This document shows positions 1 through 8,600 of a stretch of DNA of 64,000 bases, piece by piece; within the stretch, counting starts at the first letter, position 1; every line of letters starts with the position of its first letter. This stretch comes from Bacillota bacterium (GTDB lineage Bacteria > Bacillota > Clostridia > Christensenellales > CAG-138): NCBI GenBank assembly GCA_023390655.1, contig JAEWCL010000012.1, positions 1 through 64,000 on the forward strand, in the 5' to 3' direction. Below the pieces are notes generated by a model. That model did not search any database. It worked only from the letters and a program-made list of their open reading frames with translations, and was not told the origin of the DNA. The position numbers were made by a program, and so were the translations under genes.

Positions 1-117
1 TTGCCGGTGGTTTGGCTAAGGGGTCCCACCTGTTCCCATGCCGAACACAGTAGTTAAGCCCTTATACGCCGAAAGTACTTGGTTGGAGACGACCCGGGAG
101 GATAGGTAGCCGCCGGC
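1..117 (+). rRNA. rrf: 5S ribosomal RNA
   Basis: The 5' GCCGGTGG pairs with the 3' CCGCCGGC to close helix I. The conserved core CATGCCGAACACAGTAGTTA is present near 37-56. It lies at the window edge, so the first base or two may be missing. An rRNA operon with 16S and 23S genes is expected just upstream, outside the window, because a strong terminator follows at once. Confidence 0.93.
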
Positions 118-125
118 TCCCAATA

Positions 126-156
126 AAAACAGCACTCATGTGAGTGCTGTTTTTTC
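126..156 (+). terminator. Intrinsic terminator of the rRNA operon
   Basis: The hairpin AACAGCACTCA / TGAGTGCTGTT has a tiny loop and is followed by a run of six T. It starts about 10 bases after the end of 5S, as expected for the end of an rrn operon. Confidence 0.9.
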
Positions 157-180
157 GTAAGAACGCAAAATATTATTATA

Positions 181-206
181 AAAAAGGGAGCCGAAAGGCT
201 CCTTTT
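181..206 (-). terminator. Terminator of the PfkB kinase gene
   Basis: A GAGCC-GAAA-GGCTC stem is flanked by A and T runs, so it can work in both directions. It lies just beyond the stop codon of the minus-strand sugar kinase. Confidence 0.8.
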
Positions 207-220
207 CTATGCTATAAACC

Positions 221-1162
221 CTAGCGGGACTCAAACAAGTTTAACGCCTGCTCGTAGCTTGGCATGGCCATCATGCCGCCCTTCTTGGTGGCGCACAGCG
301 CGCCCACGGCATTTGCAAACTGCACGCGCTCCCGGACGCCGTATTCCGGATGATTGAACTGCAGGAAGATGGAAGCGCCCATAAATGCATCCCCGCAGCC
401 GGTGGTGTCCACCGCCCGCACCGGGAACCCGTCCACAAACCCCTGTTCGGAGGCGGTGGCGTAATAAGCGCCTTTTGCGCCGTATGTGATATAGCAAGTC
501 TTGATGCCCATCTCTAAAAGCTTGTTTGCGCCGGAAGCGGGATCATCGGCGGATACGTGAAGCAGCATGGCCATTTCCTCTTCAGAAAGCTTCACAACAT
601 CCGCAAGCGGCAGCGCGCCATAAAGCTCGCGTATGGCCTGCTCCCTGCTGTCCCACAGCATCGCGCGGTAGTTGGGGTCATAGGAAACCTGAATGCCGCG
701 CTCCTTGGCGTAGCGCACGGCGGAAAGCGTCGCTGCGCGCGCAGGGTCGCGCTTCAATGTCAGGGAACTGAAATGCAAATTCCGGCACTGGTCGATCAGC
801 GAATAGTCGAGCAGTTCTTCCCTAAGCTCCGTGTCGGCGCCGGGGTCGCGCAGGAACGCAAATTCACGTTCGCCGTTGTCCTGCAGGCTGACAAAGGCAA
901 GCGTTGTGTGGATGACGGGGACGGTCTGTACCCCGCGCGGCTCAATCTTGCAGGTGGTCAGCGTCTGCTTCAAAAAACGGCCAAACAGGTCGTCTCCGAC
1001 CGCGCCGATCACCGCCGACTTGCCGCCCAAAGCGGAAACTGCCGCCGCACAGTTGGGCGGGCCTCCGCCGGGGTTCATTTCATATGCCGGGTTGCCCATG
1101 GAACCGCGTCCGGAAGGGGTAAAATCAATCAGATATTCGCCTGCGACAACGATATCGAACAT
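221..1162 (-). CDS. PfkB-family sugar kinase (fructokinase-like)
   Basis: A 313-residue cytoplasmic carbohydrate kinase of the ribokinase/PfkB fold, expected to move the ATP gamma-phosphate to a sugar hydroxyl. The N-terminal GGGPPN (about 32-37) is the family's sugar-side signature. DTTGCGDAF (about 252-260) is the second signature, with the catalytic base Asp near 258 and the anion-hole glycines beside it. Length is normal for fructokinase or ribokinase. The ATG at 1162 is preceded by a GAGGAGGG SD. It is monocistronic, with its own terminator. Substrate cannot be read from sequence: fructose is the likeliest, but 2-keto-3-deoxygluconate or a nucleoside remain possible. Confidence 0.88.
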   Translation of the reverse strand: MFDIVVAGEYLIDFTPSGRGSMGNPAYEMNPGGGPPNCAAAVSALGGKSAVIGAVGDDLFGRFLKQTLTTCKIEPRGVQTVPVIHTTLAFVSLQDNGEREFAFLRDPGADTELREELLDYSLIDQCRNLHFSSLTLKRDPARAATLSAVRYAKERGIQVSYDPNYRAMLWDSREQAIRELYGALPLADVVKLSEEEMAMLLHVSADDPASGANKLLEMGIKTCYITYGAKGAYYATASEQGFVDGFPVRAVDTTGCGDAFMGASIFLQFNHPEYGVRERVQFANAVGALCATKKGGMMAMPSYEQALNLFESR

Positions 1163-1243
1163 AAGCCCTCCTCATAGCATGCAGCGCGTGTAAGCGCCGT
1201 ATTTACCGGTTTAGTATAACACATTTTGATTATGGCAGGAATG

Positions 1244-1265
1244 AAAAAGCGGCCTGCGCCGCTTT
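1244..1265 (-). terminator. Terminator of the GGDEF-EAL gene
   Basis: AAAGCGGC-CTGC-GCCGCTTT, read on the minus strand, is followed by T-rich sequence immediately after the stop codon of the minus-strand signalling protein. Confidence 0.8.
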
Positions 1266-1278
1266 GGTAATTTGCACG

Positions 1279-4200
1279 TTATTTGAAGTCGTGCGCGGAC
1301 GCATCTGCATAGTCGCGCAGCACACGCTCCATTTCGTTTGCCGGCATGGGGTGGAAGTAATAATAGCCCTGCACCTCGTCGCACATGCGCTGGGCAAGGA
1401 AATCGAACTGCTGCTTGGTTTCCACACCTTCCGCGATCACCTTGAGCCCGAGGTTCTTGGCAAGGCTGATGATGATCTTTGTTACAGCCTGATCCTTATG
1501 CGTACCGCCGATGCTGTGCACAAACTGCATGTCCATTTTGATGCGGTCGATCGGCAGCAGCTTTAAACGGCTTAAAGAGGAATACTCCGTGCCAAAGTCG
1601 TCAATCGAAATGGAAATGCCCAGGTTTTTGAGGTCCTGCAGCGTTTGCAGCGTATGTTCCACATTGTTGAGCGCAGCGCTTTCCGTGAGCTCCAGTTCCA
1701 GAAGCTTGGGGCAAAAGCCGGTTTGAAACAGTACGCCGGAAACGACCCGTGCAAACTCCGGGTTGTTGAACTGAATTGCGGAGATATTGACAGCCATGCG
1801 CAGAGCAGGAAGTCCCATCGCCTGCCATTCCATGCTTTGCTCGCAGGCGGTGCGCAGCACCCATTCGCCGATGGGGTGGATCAGCCCGGTATGCTCTGCA
1901 AGGGGAATGAATCCGGAAGGCGGGAGTATGCCAAGCTGCGGATGCTGCCAGCGCAGCAGCGCCTCCAGGCCGATCATATGCCCTTCCTTTACGTCGATCT
2001 GCGGCTGGTAATACAGCAGAAGCTCCCCCCGCTCCAATGCATGGTAAAGATTGTTGGTCAACTTCAGCCGGTCCGTGACCTCCTGCTTCAGGGTAGTTGA
2101 GCAGATGACATATTGATTTTTACCCTTGGCCTTTGCCTGATACATCGCGATATCCGCATTCTTTACCAATGCGTCCACGCTGTCCCCATCGGTGGGATAG
2201 ACGGAGATGCCCGCGCTCGCGGTGATATGGAACGCCTGCCCTTCCAGATAAAACGGTGCGCGGAACAGGTGCATGATGCGGTCGGCAATCAGCGGGATAT
2301 CATTGGCGGAGTTTAAATCGTTGATCAATATCAGGAATTCATCCCCGCCAAAGCGGGAGACGGTGTCTTTGGGCCGCAGAGAAGCGATCAGCTGCTGGGA
2401 AATCAGCCGCAAAAGCAAATCGCCGCTTTCATGGCCCAATGTATCGTTTACGTTTTTGAACGAGTCGACATCCAAAAACAGGACGGCAAGCTGCCGGCCG
2501 CGTTTTGCGATGGCTTTGATGGCCTGCTCTACACGGTCGTTGAACAGCGTGCGGTTGGGCAGGTTCGTCAGCGTATCGTAATAGGCCATCTCATTAATGG
2601 CACGTTCGGATTCGGCCTTGGAAAGGGCATCACCAAGCATATTGGCGATAATCCGCATGGCGGCGAGATTTTCTTCCGAACAGGCGCGCCGCGAAGGACA
2701 TTTGAGCACCAGCATACCCAGAGAAATGTTTTGGATGCGCACGGGAAAAACAGCGGCGGTATGGGCTTTCTCCGCTTCAGCATGCAATGCCTTCGCCCGG
2801 CCGATGTCCATACCGAGGAATGTTTCCTCTATGGAATCCGTATCCTCCCTGTGCCATTGCAGCACATGGTTGATGGTCGTTCCGCCGCCAAGCGTGAGCA
2901 GCATATAGGTGTGCGGCACTTCAAAAAACAGGCCAAGCTGCATAAGCGCATTTTCAATTTTCGGCTGGATATTATACAGGCCCGAGGATACGAGATCCGA
3001 GGAAAGCTCAAAGAAAAGCTGCTGCAGCCGCACCTGGGCTTTGCTTTGCCTGAGGCGGAGAACGTATATTTTATGAATAAAGAGCGCGATGCCGCAACCG
3101 AACACCAGAAATCCCATCCGGATCACATAGGTGGAGTCGTTGATCACCACGGTGCGCAGTGGCGCCAAAACCCAAAGCACCATCTGACTCGCCAAAGCCG
3201 AAACGGTCAGAAAGATCAGCCCGGAGCGGCTTTCCATCAGCAGGGAAATCAGAAGGAGGAAGAACGGGAAGACCCATATGCCCAATGCGCCGTTGTGCGC
3301 AAAGTGCAGTGTGATGACCGGAATAGAGATACAAATGGCGGTAAGTATGAGGTTGTTCTTTGTATGCTTTTGCATGCGTAATTTTGAAAGCAGCCCGATG
3401 ATTGCGCCAAAACATAACAGCAGCAAGGAAAAAGGAAGCACCGCCTCCCATACAATGGCGCGGTGTCTCAAATACTGGGTCAGAAAATATAAAAGCGCGC
3501 CTGCGACGTACATCAGCGCCAGCGACTCATACAGGCGTGTATACATGTGCTCCGTTAAAATCAGCTGATCCGCCGTATTCTCATTGGCATGCATCCATCC
3601 GTATTTGCGTACGCAGAAGAACAGGTAGGTGACACAGCACAGCAACGGAACCATAGTCAACTGCGCCAATTTGAGTGAAAAAACAATATTGATGGAGATA
3701 TACAGGCCCATCGAAAGAAGCGTGCTCCAAACAAAAAGATGCAGCAGCGTTTTGAGTGGCAGCCCAAAGCGGGAAGCGGCGTTTTTTGAATACCGGAACA
3801 GCAGCAGCGCGCAGAGCAAAGAAGCAAGGAACTGATAGACAATATAGAACCAATCCCATACGTGAAAGACGCCGGCCGGCAGATAGCCAAAATGCGTGGA
3901 AAGCAAGGAAAACGGACTAAAATCCGGCAAGGAATACAGCGGGCACATTGCGATGCCTATAACGCCCGATCCGTACAGCGCCGGATAAATCCACGGTTTT
4001 TTTAAAACGGAGGCATTGTTGGATTCCAAAATGTAATGTAAGAATACGGAGTAGGAAAAGACGCCGCCAAGCAGGGCAATGCGCAGGAAAATGATGCAGG
4101 TATCCATGCTCTGTGTTGTATTGGCAATGGAAAACCCAAAGGCCCAAACCAGGATGCACAGGCAAAGAAAAAAATAAGTGCGGTTGTGCTTTTCGCGGGT

Positions 4201-4290
4201 TGCCAATTGCAGCACATAAAACGCAAAAAATGCGACAAGGGCGCATATGACAAAAAAGATAACGGAGATCAGCGTGGGAAGAATATGCAT
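1279..4290 (-). CDS. Multi-pass membrane GGDEF-EAL cyclic-di-GMP signalling protein
   Basis: About 1003 residues. The first 400 or so residues form two blocks of membrane helices resembling the 7TM region found at the N terminus of some histidine kinases, separated by a polar stretch near 230-260. A GAF-like cytoplasmic domain follows (about 410-570), then a diguanylate cyclase domain with intact RFGGDEF near residue 646, then a phosphodiesterase domain with intact EAL (LEALLRWQ) near 776. Both enzyme motifs look active, so the protein could make and degrade c-di-GMP. I chose the ATG at 4290 (AAGG just upstream); an in-frame TTG at 4320 adds ten residues and also has an AAGGA upstream. It stands alone, so its target is unknown. 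Confidence 0.9.
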   Translation of the reverse strand: MHILPTLISVIFFVICALVAFFAFYVLQLATREKHNRTYFFLCLCILVWAFGFSIANTTQSMDTCIIFLRIALLGGVFSYSVFLHYILESNNASVLKKPWIYPALYGSGVIGIAMCPLYSLPDFSPFSLLSTHFGYLPAGVFHVWDWFYIVYQFLASLLCALLLFRYSKNAASRFGLPLKTLLHLFVWSTLLSMGLYISINIVFSLKLAQLTMVPLLCCVTYLFFCVRKYGWMHANENTADQLILTEHMYTRLYESLALMYVAGALLYFLTQYLRHRAIVWEAVLPFSLLLLCFGAIIGLLSKLRMQKHTKNNLILTAICISIPVITLHFAHNGALGIWVFPFFLLLISLLMESRSGLIFLTVSALASQMVLWVLAPLRTVVINDSTYVIRMGFLVFGCGIALFIHKIYVLRLRQSKAQVRLQQLFFELSSDLVSSGLYNIQPKIENALMQLGLFFEVPHTYMLLTLGGGTTINHVLQWHREDTDSIEETFLGMDIGRAKALHAEAEKAHTAAVFPVRIQNISLGMLVLKCPSRRACSEENLAAMRIIANMLGDALSKAESERAINEMAYYDTLTNLPNRTLFNDRVEQAIKAIAKRGRQLAVLFLDVDSFKNVNDTLGHESGDLLLRLISQQLIASLRPKDTVSRFGGDEFLILINDLNSANDIPLIADRIMHLFRAPFYLEGQAFHITASAGISVYPTDGDSVDALVKNADIAMYQAKAKGKNQYVICSTTLKQEVTDRLKLTNNLYHALERGELLLYYQPQIDVKEGHMIGLEALLRWQHPQLGILPPSGFIPLAEHTGLIHPIGEWVLRTACEQSMEWQAMGLPALRMAVNISAIQFNNPEFARVVSGVLFQTGFCPKLLELELTESAALNNVEHTLQTLQDLKNLGISISIDDFGTEYSSLSRLKLLPIDRIKMDMQFVHSIGGTHKDQAVTKIIISLAKNLGLKVIAEGVETKQQFDFLAQRMCDEVQGYYYFHPMPANEMERVLRDYADASAHDFK

Positions 4291-4385
4291 CGCCTTATGA
4301 ACCCTTTCGCTCTCTATCAAATAATATCGGTATTCCTTGCGTCAGGCTGAAGCCAATAAGCGTAAATTTTGGAAAAAATAATTAT

Positions 4386-4424
4386 ATTGATACCACTATA
4401 TCTATCTGATATAGTGGTATCAAT
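4386..4424 (+). promoter_or_regulatory. PadR operator overlapping its own promoter
   Basis: A perfect inverted repeat with 17-base arms (4386-4402 and 4408-4424) and a 5-base centre. The sequence also holds a good sigma-A promoter: TTGATA at 4387-4392, a 17-base spacer and TATAGT at 4410-4415. The -35 lies in the left arm and the -10 in the right arm. A dimer bound here would block RNA polymerase, which fits the autorepression known for many PadR proteins. Confidence 0.85.
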
Positions 4425-4444
4425 TCAGGAAAGGCGGACGCCGA

Positions 4445-4987
4445 ATGGGAAAAGAAAATACCACACGATATATCCTGCTGGGGTTTTTGTACCATGAGGA
4501 TATGAGCGGCTATGATCTTAAAAAACGGATGGATCTGAGCATCAGCCATTTTTGGAACGCAAGCTTTGGGCAGATCTACCCCGCGCTGCGGGAACTGCTT
4601 ATAGAAGGTCTGGTGGAACAGCGGGAATGTGCTTCTGAAAAGGGGCCCAGCCGGCTGGTATATTCCATTACGGAGCAGGGGAAACAGGCGCTTTCCGGCT
4701 GGCTGGAAGCCCCGGAAGACAAGGAGTACTTTCGCTCCGAGCTGCTGCTGAAGCTCTTTTTCAGCGCGGGCGTATCCAAGGAACATAGCCTTGCGCGCGT
4801 GGAAGCTTTTCGCGCAAGGCAGGAAACCAACCTTTTTCTCATGCAGCAGTTCACGGCGGAGCTGGAGCCCATTTTGGAGGACTCGCCGGGCCATCGGCAG
4901 TACTATCTCACGGCGCTGTTTGGGAAATATGTGTATCAGGCATATGTGGACTGGGCAAAGGAAGCCGCCCGGTTATTGAAAGCGTAA
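4445..4987 (+). CDS. PadR-family transcriptional regulator
   Basis: 180 residues. The N-terminal winged helix (about 8-80) shows the PadR pattern ILLGFLYHEDMSGYDLKKR followed by a FGQIYPALREL recognition region. The rest is the helical dimerisation domain of the Vir-type PadR subfamily. PadR proteins are usually ligand-released repressors of detoxification or transport genes. The stop is 22 bases before the downstream polyferredoxin start, so the two form one operon under the palindromic operator at 4386-4424. The inducer is unknown. Confidence 0.92.
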   Translation: MGKENTTRYILLGFLYHEDMSGYDLKKRMDLSISHFWNASFGQIYPALRELLIEGLVEQRECASEKGPSRLVYSITEQGKQALSGWLEAPEDKEYFRSELLLKLFFSAGVSKEHSLARVEAFRARQETNLFLMQQFTAELEPILEDSPGHRQYYLTALFGKYVYQAYVDWAKEAARLLKA

Positions 4988-5009
4988 TGGCTTTATTGAG
5001 GAGTTGTTT

Positions 5010-5774
5010 ATGAAAAAACGTCAACGGGTTCGCCGTGCGCTGCTGTTAACCTCGTCTTTGCTGTTCCCTATCACCATCAATTATTTCTCGCCCTACCTCA
5101 TTCTGCAGGGGAGCATGGAAGGCGTGCTTGCGGGAAGCGGGCTTATGTTCTTCGGGCAATTCCTGTGTTCCATCGTATTTGGCCGCCTGTTCTGCGGCTG
5201 GCTGTGTCCGGCGGGCGCGTTGCAGGAGGCATGTGCGGGCATTGTGAATCGGCCGGTCAAGCCACGGACGCGTTATATCAAATATGTTATTTGGGTGCCA
5301 TGGCTTGGCGCGATTGTCGCGGGCTTTGCCGCCGCGGGCGGCATGCATCGCGTGGAGCCGCTGTATTATACGGACGGGGGAATCTCCGTAAGCGCGCCTG
5401 CCAACTATATCATCTATTTTGGCGTAATCCTGCTGCTGCTCGTGCTGGCCCTTACGGTGGGAAGGCGCGGCGCCTGCCATACCGTATGCTGGATGGCCCC
5501 GTTCATGGTGCTGGGCAGCACTGTCGGGAAGGCGTTGCATATTCCCGCGTTGCAGATGAAGCCCGCACAGCAGGGCTGTAGTTCCTGCAAGGCGTGTGAC
5601 AAGGCTTGCCCCATGAGCCTGCCGGTACAATCCATGGTGCGGCAGGGCGACATGCGGCACACAGAATGTATCCTGTGCGGCAATTGTGCGGACGTCTGCC
5701 CGCGGCATGTGATTGAAATGGGATTCCGGAGAGCGCCAAAGCGGATAGAACCGGTAGCGGGGATGAACCGCTAA
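5010..5774 (+). CDS. NapH-like membrane 4Fe-4S polyferredoxin
   Basis: 254 residues with about four or five membrane helices. A CGWLCPAG motif sits in the first membrane loop, as in NapH/CcoG-like proteins. The cytoplasmic C-terminal part has two ferredoxin clusters of the CxxCxxCxxxCP type (CSSCKACDKACP and CILCGNCADVCP). Such proteins pass electrons between the membrane and soluble carriers. The ATG at 5010 has a GAGGAG SD at 4998-5003; a TTG six bases earlier is too close to it. It is co-transcribed with PadR, so its expression is probably signal-controlled. The electron donor and acceptor are not encoded nearby. Confidence 0.85.
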   Translation: MKKRQRVRRALLLTSSLLFPITINYFSPYLILQGSMEGVLAGSGLMFFGQFLCSIVFGRLFCGWLCPAGALQEACAGIVNRPVKPRTRYIKYVIWVPWLGAIVAGFAAAGGMHRVEPLYYTDGGISVSAPANYIIYFGVILLLLVLALTVGRRGACHTVCWMAPFMVLGSTVGKALHIPALQMKPAQQGCSSCKACDKACPMSLPVQSMVRQGDMRHTECILCGNCADVCPRHVIEMGFRRAPKRIEPVAGMNR

Positions 5775-5785
5775 GCAAGTTGATA

Positions 5786-5826
5786 ATAGAGAGGAAGCCG
5801 CCGATGCGGCTTCCTCTCTATTTTTG
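5786..5826 (+). terminator. Terminator after the polyferredoxin operon
   Basis: A 13-bp perfect stem, GAGAGGAAGCCGC / GCGGCTTCCTCTC with loop CGAT, is followed by TATTTTTGTT. It lies between convergent genes. Confidence 0.9.
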
Positions 5827-5835
5827 TTATTGCAT

Positions 5836-6288
5836 TCAAAGCGCCTTGCGCATGCAGACGGATGCTTCCATGCCGACATACGGGCCATAATTGGGAATAG
5901 CGGAATACCCCATATTGGTATAAAGCGCGATGGCGGAAACAAAAGGCCGCCCGGTTTCAAGAATCAGGCTGTGGTATCCTTTGTCTTTCGCTTTCTCCTC
6001 CAACGCCTGCATCAGCAAGCGGGAAAGCCCCCGCCCACGATATTCCTCGCGGACAAAGACGCGCTTGACTTCCGCTGTTCCTTCTTCATATTTCTTGAAG
6101 CCGGCGCACCCCACGGGCAGCGCGCCGTCATAGAGCACAAACACGTCGTGGATGTGCGTGAGCGCGTTGTGCGGCACATATTCCGCACGGTGTTCTTCGC
6201 CGCCTGCAAGCGCGTTGAGGTGGCCGTCAAGCATCGCGCATAGCGCAATAAAATCCGGGTCGGTCCCGTCCGTATAGTGCAGTTCCAT
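5836..6288 (-). CDS. GNAT-family N-acetyltransferase
   Basis: 150 residues. The central acetyl-CoA site is visible as VKRVFVREEYRGRGLSRLLM (the R/Q-x-x-G-x-G/A loop), followed by a C-terminal beta strand and helix, LYTNMGY, typical of the fold. ATG 6288 has a perfect AAGGAGG SD seven bases upstream; longer in-frame extensions do not. Acceptor unknown. It is transcribed convergently with the polyferredoxin gene. Confidence 0.88.
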   Translation of the reverse strand: MELHYTDGTDPDFIALCAMLDGHLNALAGGEEHRAEYVPHNALTHIHDVFVLYDGALPVGCAGFKKYEEGTAEVKRVFVREEYRGRGLSRLLMQALEEKAKDKGYHSLILETGRPFVSAIALYTNMGYSAIPNYGPYVGMEASVCMRKAL

Positions 6289-6402
6289 TGTAGCCTCCTT
6301 GCATTGTCTATCCGTGCAGTATATACGAAGCCCGCATTGCCTGCAAGAAAACAAATACCGTACCACCACCCCGATATGGTTGCGGGATCGCACAGTGCAC
6401 GT

Positions 6403-6429
6403 ATGCCGCGGCCGGCGCGGCATTTTTTT
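6403..6429 (+). terminator. Orphan plus-strand terminator-like hairpin
   Basis: ATGCCGCG-GCCGG-CGCGGCAT is followed by seven T. It lies in the 234-base gap between a minus-strand GNAT gene and a plus-strand aldolase gene, so no annotated plus-strand gene ends here. The rest of the gap holds the aldolase promoter (TATAAT at 6476-6481, weak -35). Confidence 0.6.
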
Positions 6430-6522
6430 CTGCCGGTGTAAAAAGCCAGGCCTTTCCGCAAAGCAGGTTTGAAGGTATAATGGCCATAAGAGATTTTTAT
6501 TTCACTTCAAAAGGAGCGTAAC

Positions 6523-7359
6523 ATGGGCCTCTACAAGACCAGTGAGATTCTTAAGGACGCACAGGCGAAAAAGTACGGCATCGGCTTCTTTGACGTTATC
6601 GATCTGCATATGATCCGTGCTTATATCACGGCGGCGGAAGCGGTCAATTCGCCCGTGATCTTCGGGCCTGCGGAAAGCCTGATGGGCTACAGCAGCTTCG
6701 AATGGATCGCGCCGTTGATGCTGCAGGCCGCGCGCATGGCAAAGGTGCCCGTCGCCATTCATATGGACCATACTTACCGGTACGACGTCATGCTGCAAGC
6801 CATGCGCCACGGGCTTTGTTCCGTCATGTTTGACGGCTCCAGCCTGCCGTATGAGGAGAATGTTGCAAAAAGCGCGGAGTTTGCGCGCATTGCCCACGCC
6901 ATGGACGTGGAGCTTGAATGTGAGCTTGGGCATGTGAGCGGGCTCGAAGGTGAGGCCGGTACGGAAGAAGAGAACGTCTACACCGATCCTGATGCGGCGG
7001 TAGATTTTGCGGCGCGCACCAAGACGGATTTTCTCGCCGTTTCCATCGGCACCATACACGGCGTGTATAAAAATACGCCCAAACTGAACCTGCCGCTGCT
7101 ATATGACCTTCGGGACAGATTGTCGCAGCCGCTGGTGCTCCACGGGGGCTCCGGCCTGAGCGATGATGATTTCAGAAATGTGATCGTGGGCGGGATTTCT
7201 AAAATTAATATTTATACGGACGTGATCCTTGCCGCCAACAAGGCGATTGCGGACAACGTGTCCTCCCGCTATGAGGATATCGTACAGAAGGCGGAGCAGG
7301 CGATGGCGGAGGCCGCCAAAGCGAAAATGCTGCTGTTCGGCAGCGCGGGAAGAGCATAA
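6523..7359 (+). CDS. Class II (zinc) ketose-bisphosphate aldolase
   Basis: 278 residues, a TIM-barrel metal-dependent aldolase of the FbaA/GatY/KbaY family that joins or splits a ketose bisphosphate into dihydroxyacetone phosphate and an aldehyde. Metal and catalytic residues are visible: HMDHTY (about 81-86), ECELGHVSG (about 132-140), GTIHGVYK (His ligand) and LHGGSGLSDDDF, which binds phosphate and the third His. Length fits tagatose- or fructose-bisphosphate aldolase. ATG 6523 has AAAAGGAG upstream. It is a single-gene unit with a terminator. The exact sugar cannot be assigned. Confidence 0.88.
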   Translation: MGLYKTSEILKDAQAKKYGIGFFDVIDLHMIRAYITAAEAVNSPVIFGPAESLMGYSSFEWIAPLMLQAARMAKVPVAIHMDHTYRYDVMLQAMRHGLCSVMFDGSSLPYEENVAKSAEFARIAHAMDVELECELGHVSGLEGEAGTEEENVYTDPDAAVDFAARTKTDFLAVSIGTIHGVYKNTPKLNLPLLYDLRDRLSQPLVLHGGSGLSDDDFRNVIVGGISKINIYTDVILAANKAIADNVSSRYEDIVQKAEQAMAEAAKAKMLLFGSAGRA

Positions 7360-7377
7360 TCTCATTTGAGATAACGT

Positions 7378-7404
7378 AAGACGCCCGCAAACTGCGGGCG
7401 TCTT
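7378..7404. terminator. Shared terminator between convergent genes
   Basis: AAGACGCCCGCA / TGCGGGCGTCTT forms a 12-bp stem between the aldolase (plus) and the S66 peptidase (minus), and can serve both. Confidence 0.85.
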
Positions 7405-7416
7405 GCATTTGTAACC

Positions 7417-8454
7417 TTATCGTACTCCCGGTTCCAAGATTGCAAACGTCCCTTTCCCGCAATCGATCTCGGCCAAAGCACCGTAGGGCAGCGTACACAT
7501 GGGCTCGTTGTGTCCAAAGCTCATATTGTAAAGTACAGGCAGGCTGGGAAGCCGGTATTCGTCGAGTACCTTTTTGATAACCGCCGCGTATTCTTCAAAA
7601 TACCGGCCCTGATGCGGCTTTGCGACGAGCAGGCCGCAAACCGCGTGGAAAATGCCCATTGCCCCAAAGCTGCGCAGGGTATAGAGCACGGTTTCCGGCG
7701 CCGGCATATCCTCGGAGGTTTCTAAAAACAGCAGTGCGCCGGAGAACGCCTCCGGCGTTGGCCAAAGGGAGGTTCCCTTTGCCATATCCAGCACCTCCAG
7801 GCACCCGCCGATGAGAGGCCCGCGCGCGCGGCCTTCTCCCTGAAGCACTTGGTATCCTTCATTTTTCATTAGCTTCTTTTCCAGGTGCGCATTTTCCTGC
7901 AGCCATTCAATGCGCTCGCCCGTCCACGCTTCGGCCGCGGGGATATCGCCGATGGGGGCCGCTTCAAACAGCGCCTTTTGCACATGGGCCACAGCATAGG
8001 GGAAGACGCGGATGTTTTCCGCAAACTCCGCCAGTATGGAGGGGCCGTAGAAGCTTGTAAATCCCGCCTTCAGGCAGGCGAGGTGCGTGATGGTCGTATC
8101 CGAATACCCGAGAAACACCTTGGGGTTCTTCCACATCACGTCAAAATCCAGGTAGGGCAGCATACGGATGCTGTCGTCCCCGCCGATGCAGGAGAAGATG
8201 CCGCGGATATTGGGATCAGCGAACGCGCGCATCAAATCCGCCGCGCGTTCTTCCGGGTGCCGGTAGACATGGTCCGCACCTTTAAGGGTATGCGGCAGTT
8301 CGATGACGTTGAGGCCGAACGCTTCCTGTAAGCGACGCTTTCCGGTTTCATAGCGCCACAGGATTTCCGGGTCGCCGGCGCCGCCCCAGGAAAGGCTGAC
8401 AGCGGCAACGGTATCGCCTGCCTGCAATCGCGGCGGCTTTTTGAGCTGCAGCAT
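7417..8454 (-). CDS. S66-family LD-carboxypeptidase-like peptidase
   Basis: 345 residues. S66 serine peptidases (LdcA, MccF) trim the terminal D-Ala of cell-wall tetrapeptides or cleave related amide bonds. The nucleophile elbow is GYSDTTITHLA, preceded by IGGDDSIRMLPYLD. The later FLETSEDMPAPE and KPHQGRYF carry the expected Glu and His of the Ser-Glu-His triad. ATG 8454 has a CGGAGGG SD; the frame is open further upstream but has no ribosome site there. No signal peptide, so cytoplasmic. It may recycle muropeptides or detoxify a peptide-nucleotide like MccF. Confidence 0.88.
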   Translation of the reverse strand: MLQLKKPPRLQAGDTVAAVSLSWGGAGDPEILWRYETGKRRLQEAFGLNVIELPHTLKGADHVYRHPEERAADLMRAFADPNIRGIFSCIGGDDSIRMLPYLDFDVMWKNPKVFLGYSDTTITHLACLKAGFTSFYGPSILAEFAENIRVFPYAVAHVQKALFEAAPIGDIPAAEAWTGERIEWLQENAHLEKKLMKNEGYQVLQGEGRARGPLIGGCLEVLDMAKGTSLWPTPEAFSGALLFLETSEDMPAPETVLYTLRSFGAMGIFHAVCGLLVAKPHQGRYFEEYAAVIKKVLDEYRLPSLPVLYNMSFGHNEPMCTLPYGALAEIDCGKGTFAILEPGVR

Positions 8455-8600
8455 GGTACGCCCTCCGTTTTCGGTAAATTTCAAACAGTTTATCACATTC
8501 CCTTCCGTATGAAAAGGGAAAGCGCCTGAACGTGGCGGCATCGGTGGATCGATGTTACAATAAAACAAGAGCATGTCCATTTGGAAAGGGGAAGAGAAGG

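Noticed and set aside
221..7359. PfkB kinase and class II aldolase as missing steps of the fucose pathway
   Set aside because: They are 40 kb away, in separate transcripts, and lack the LacI operator. Fuculose-phosphate aldolase is usually of another family.
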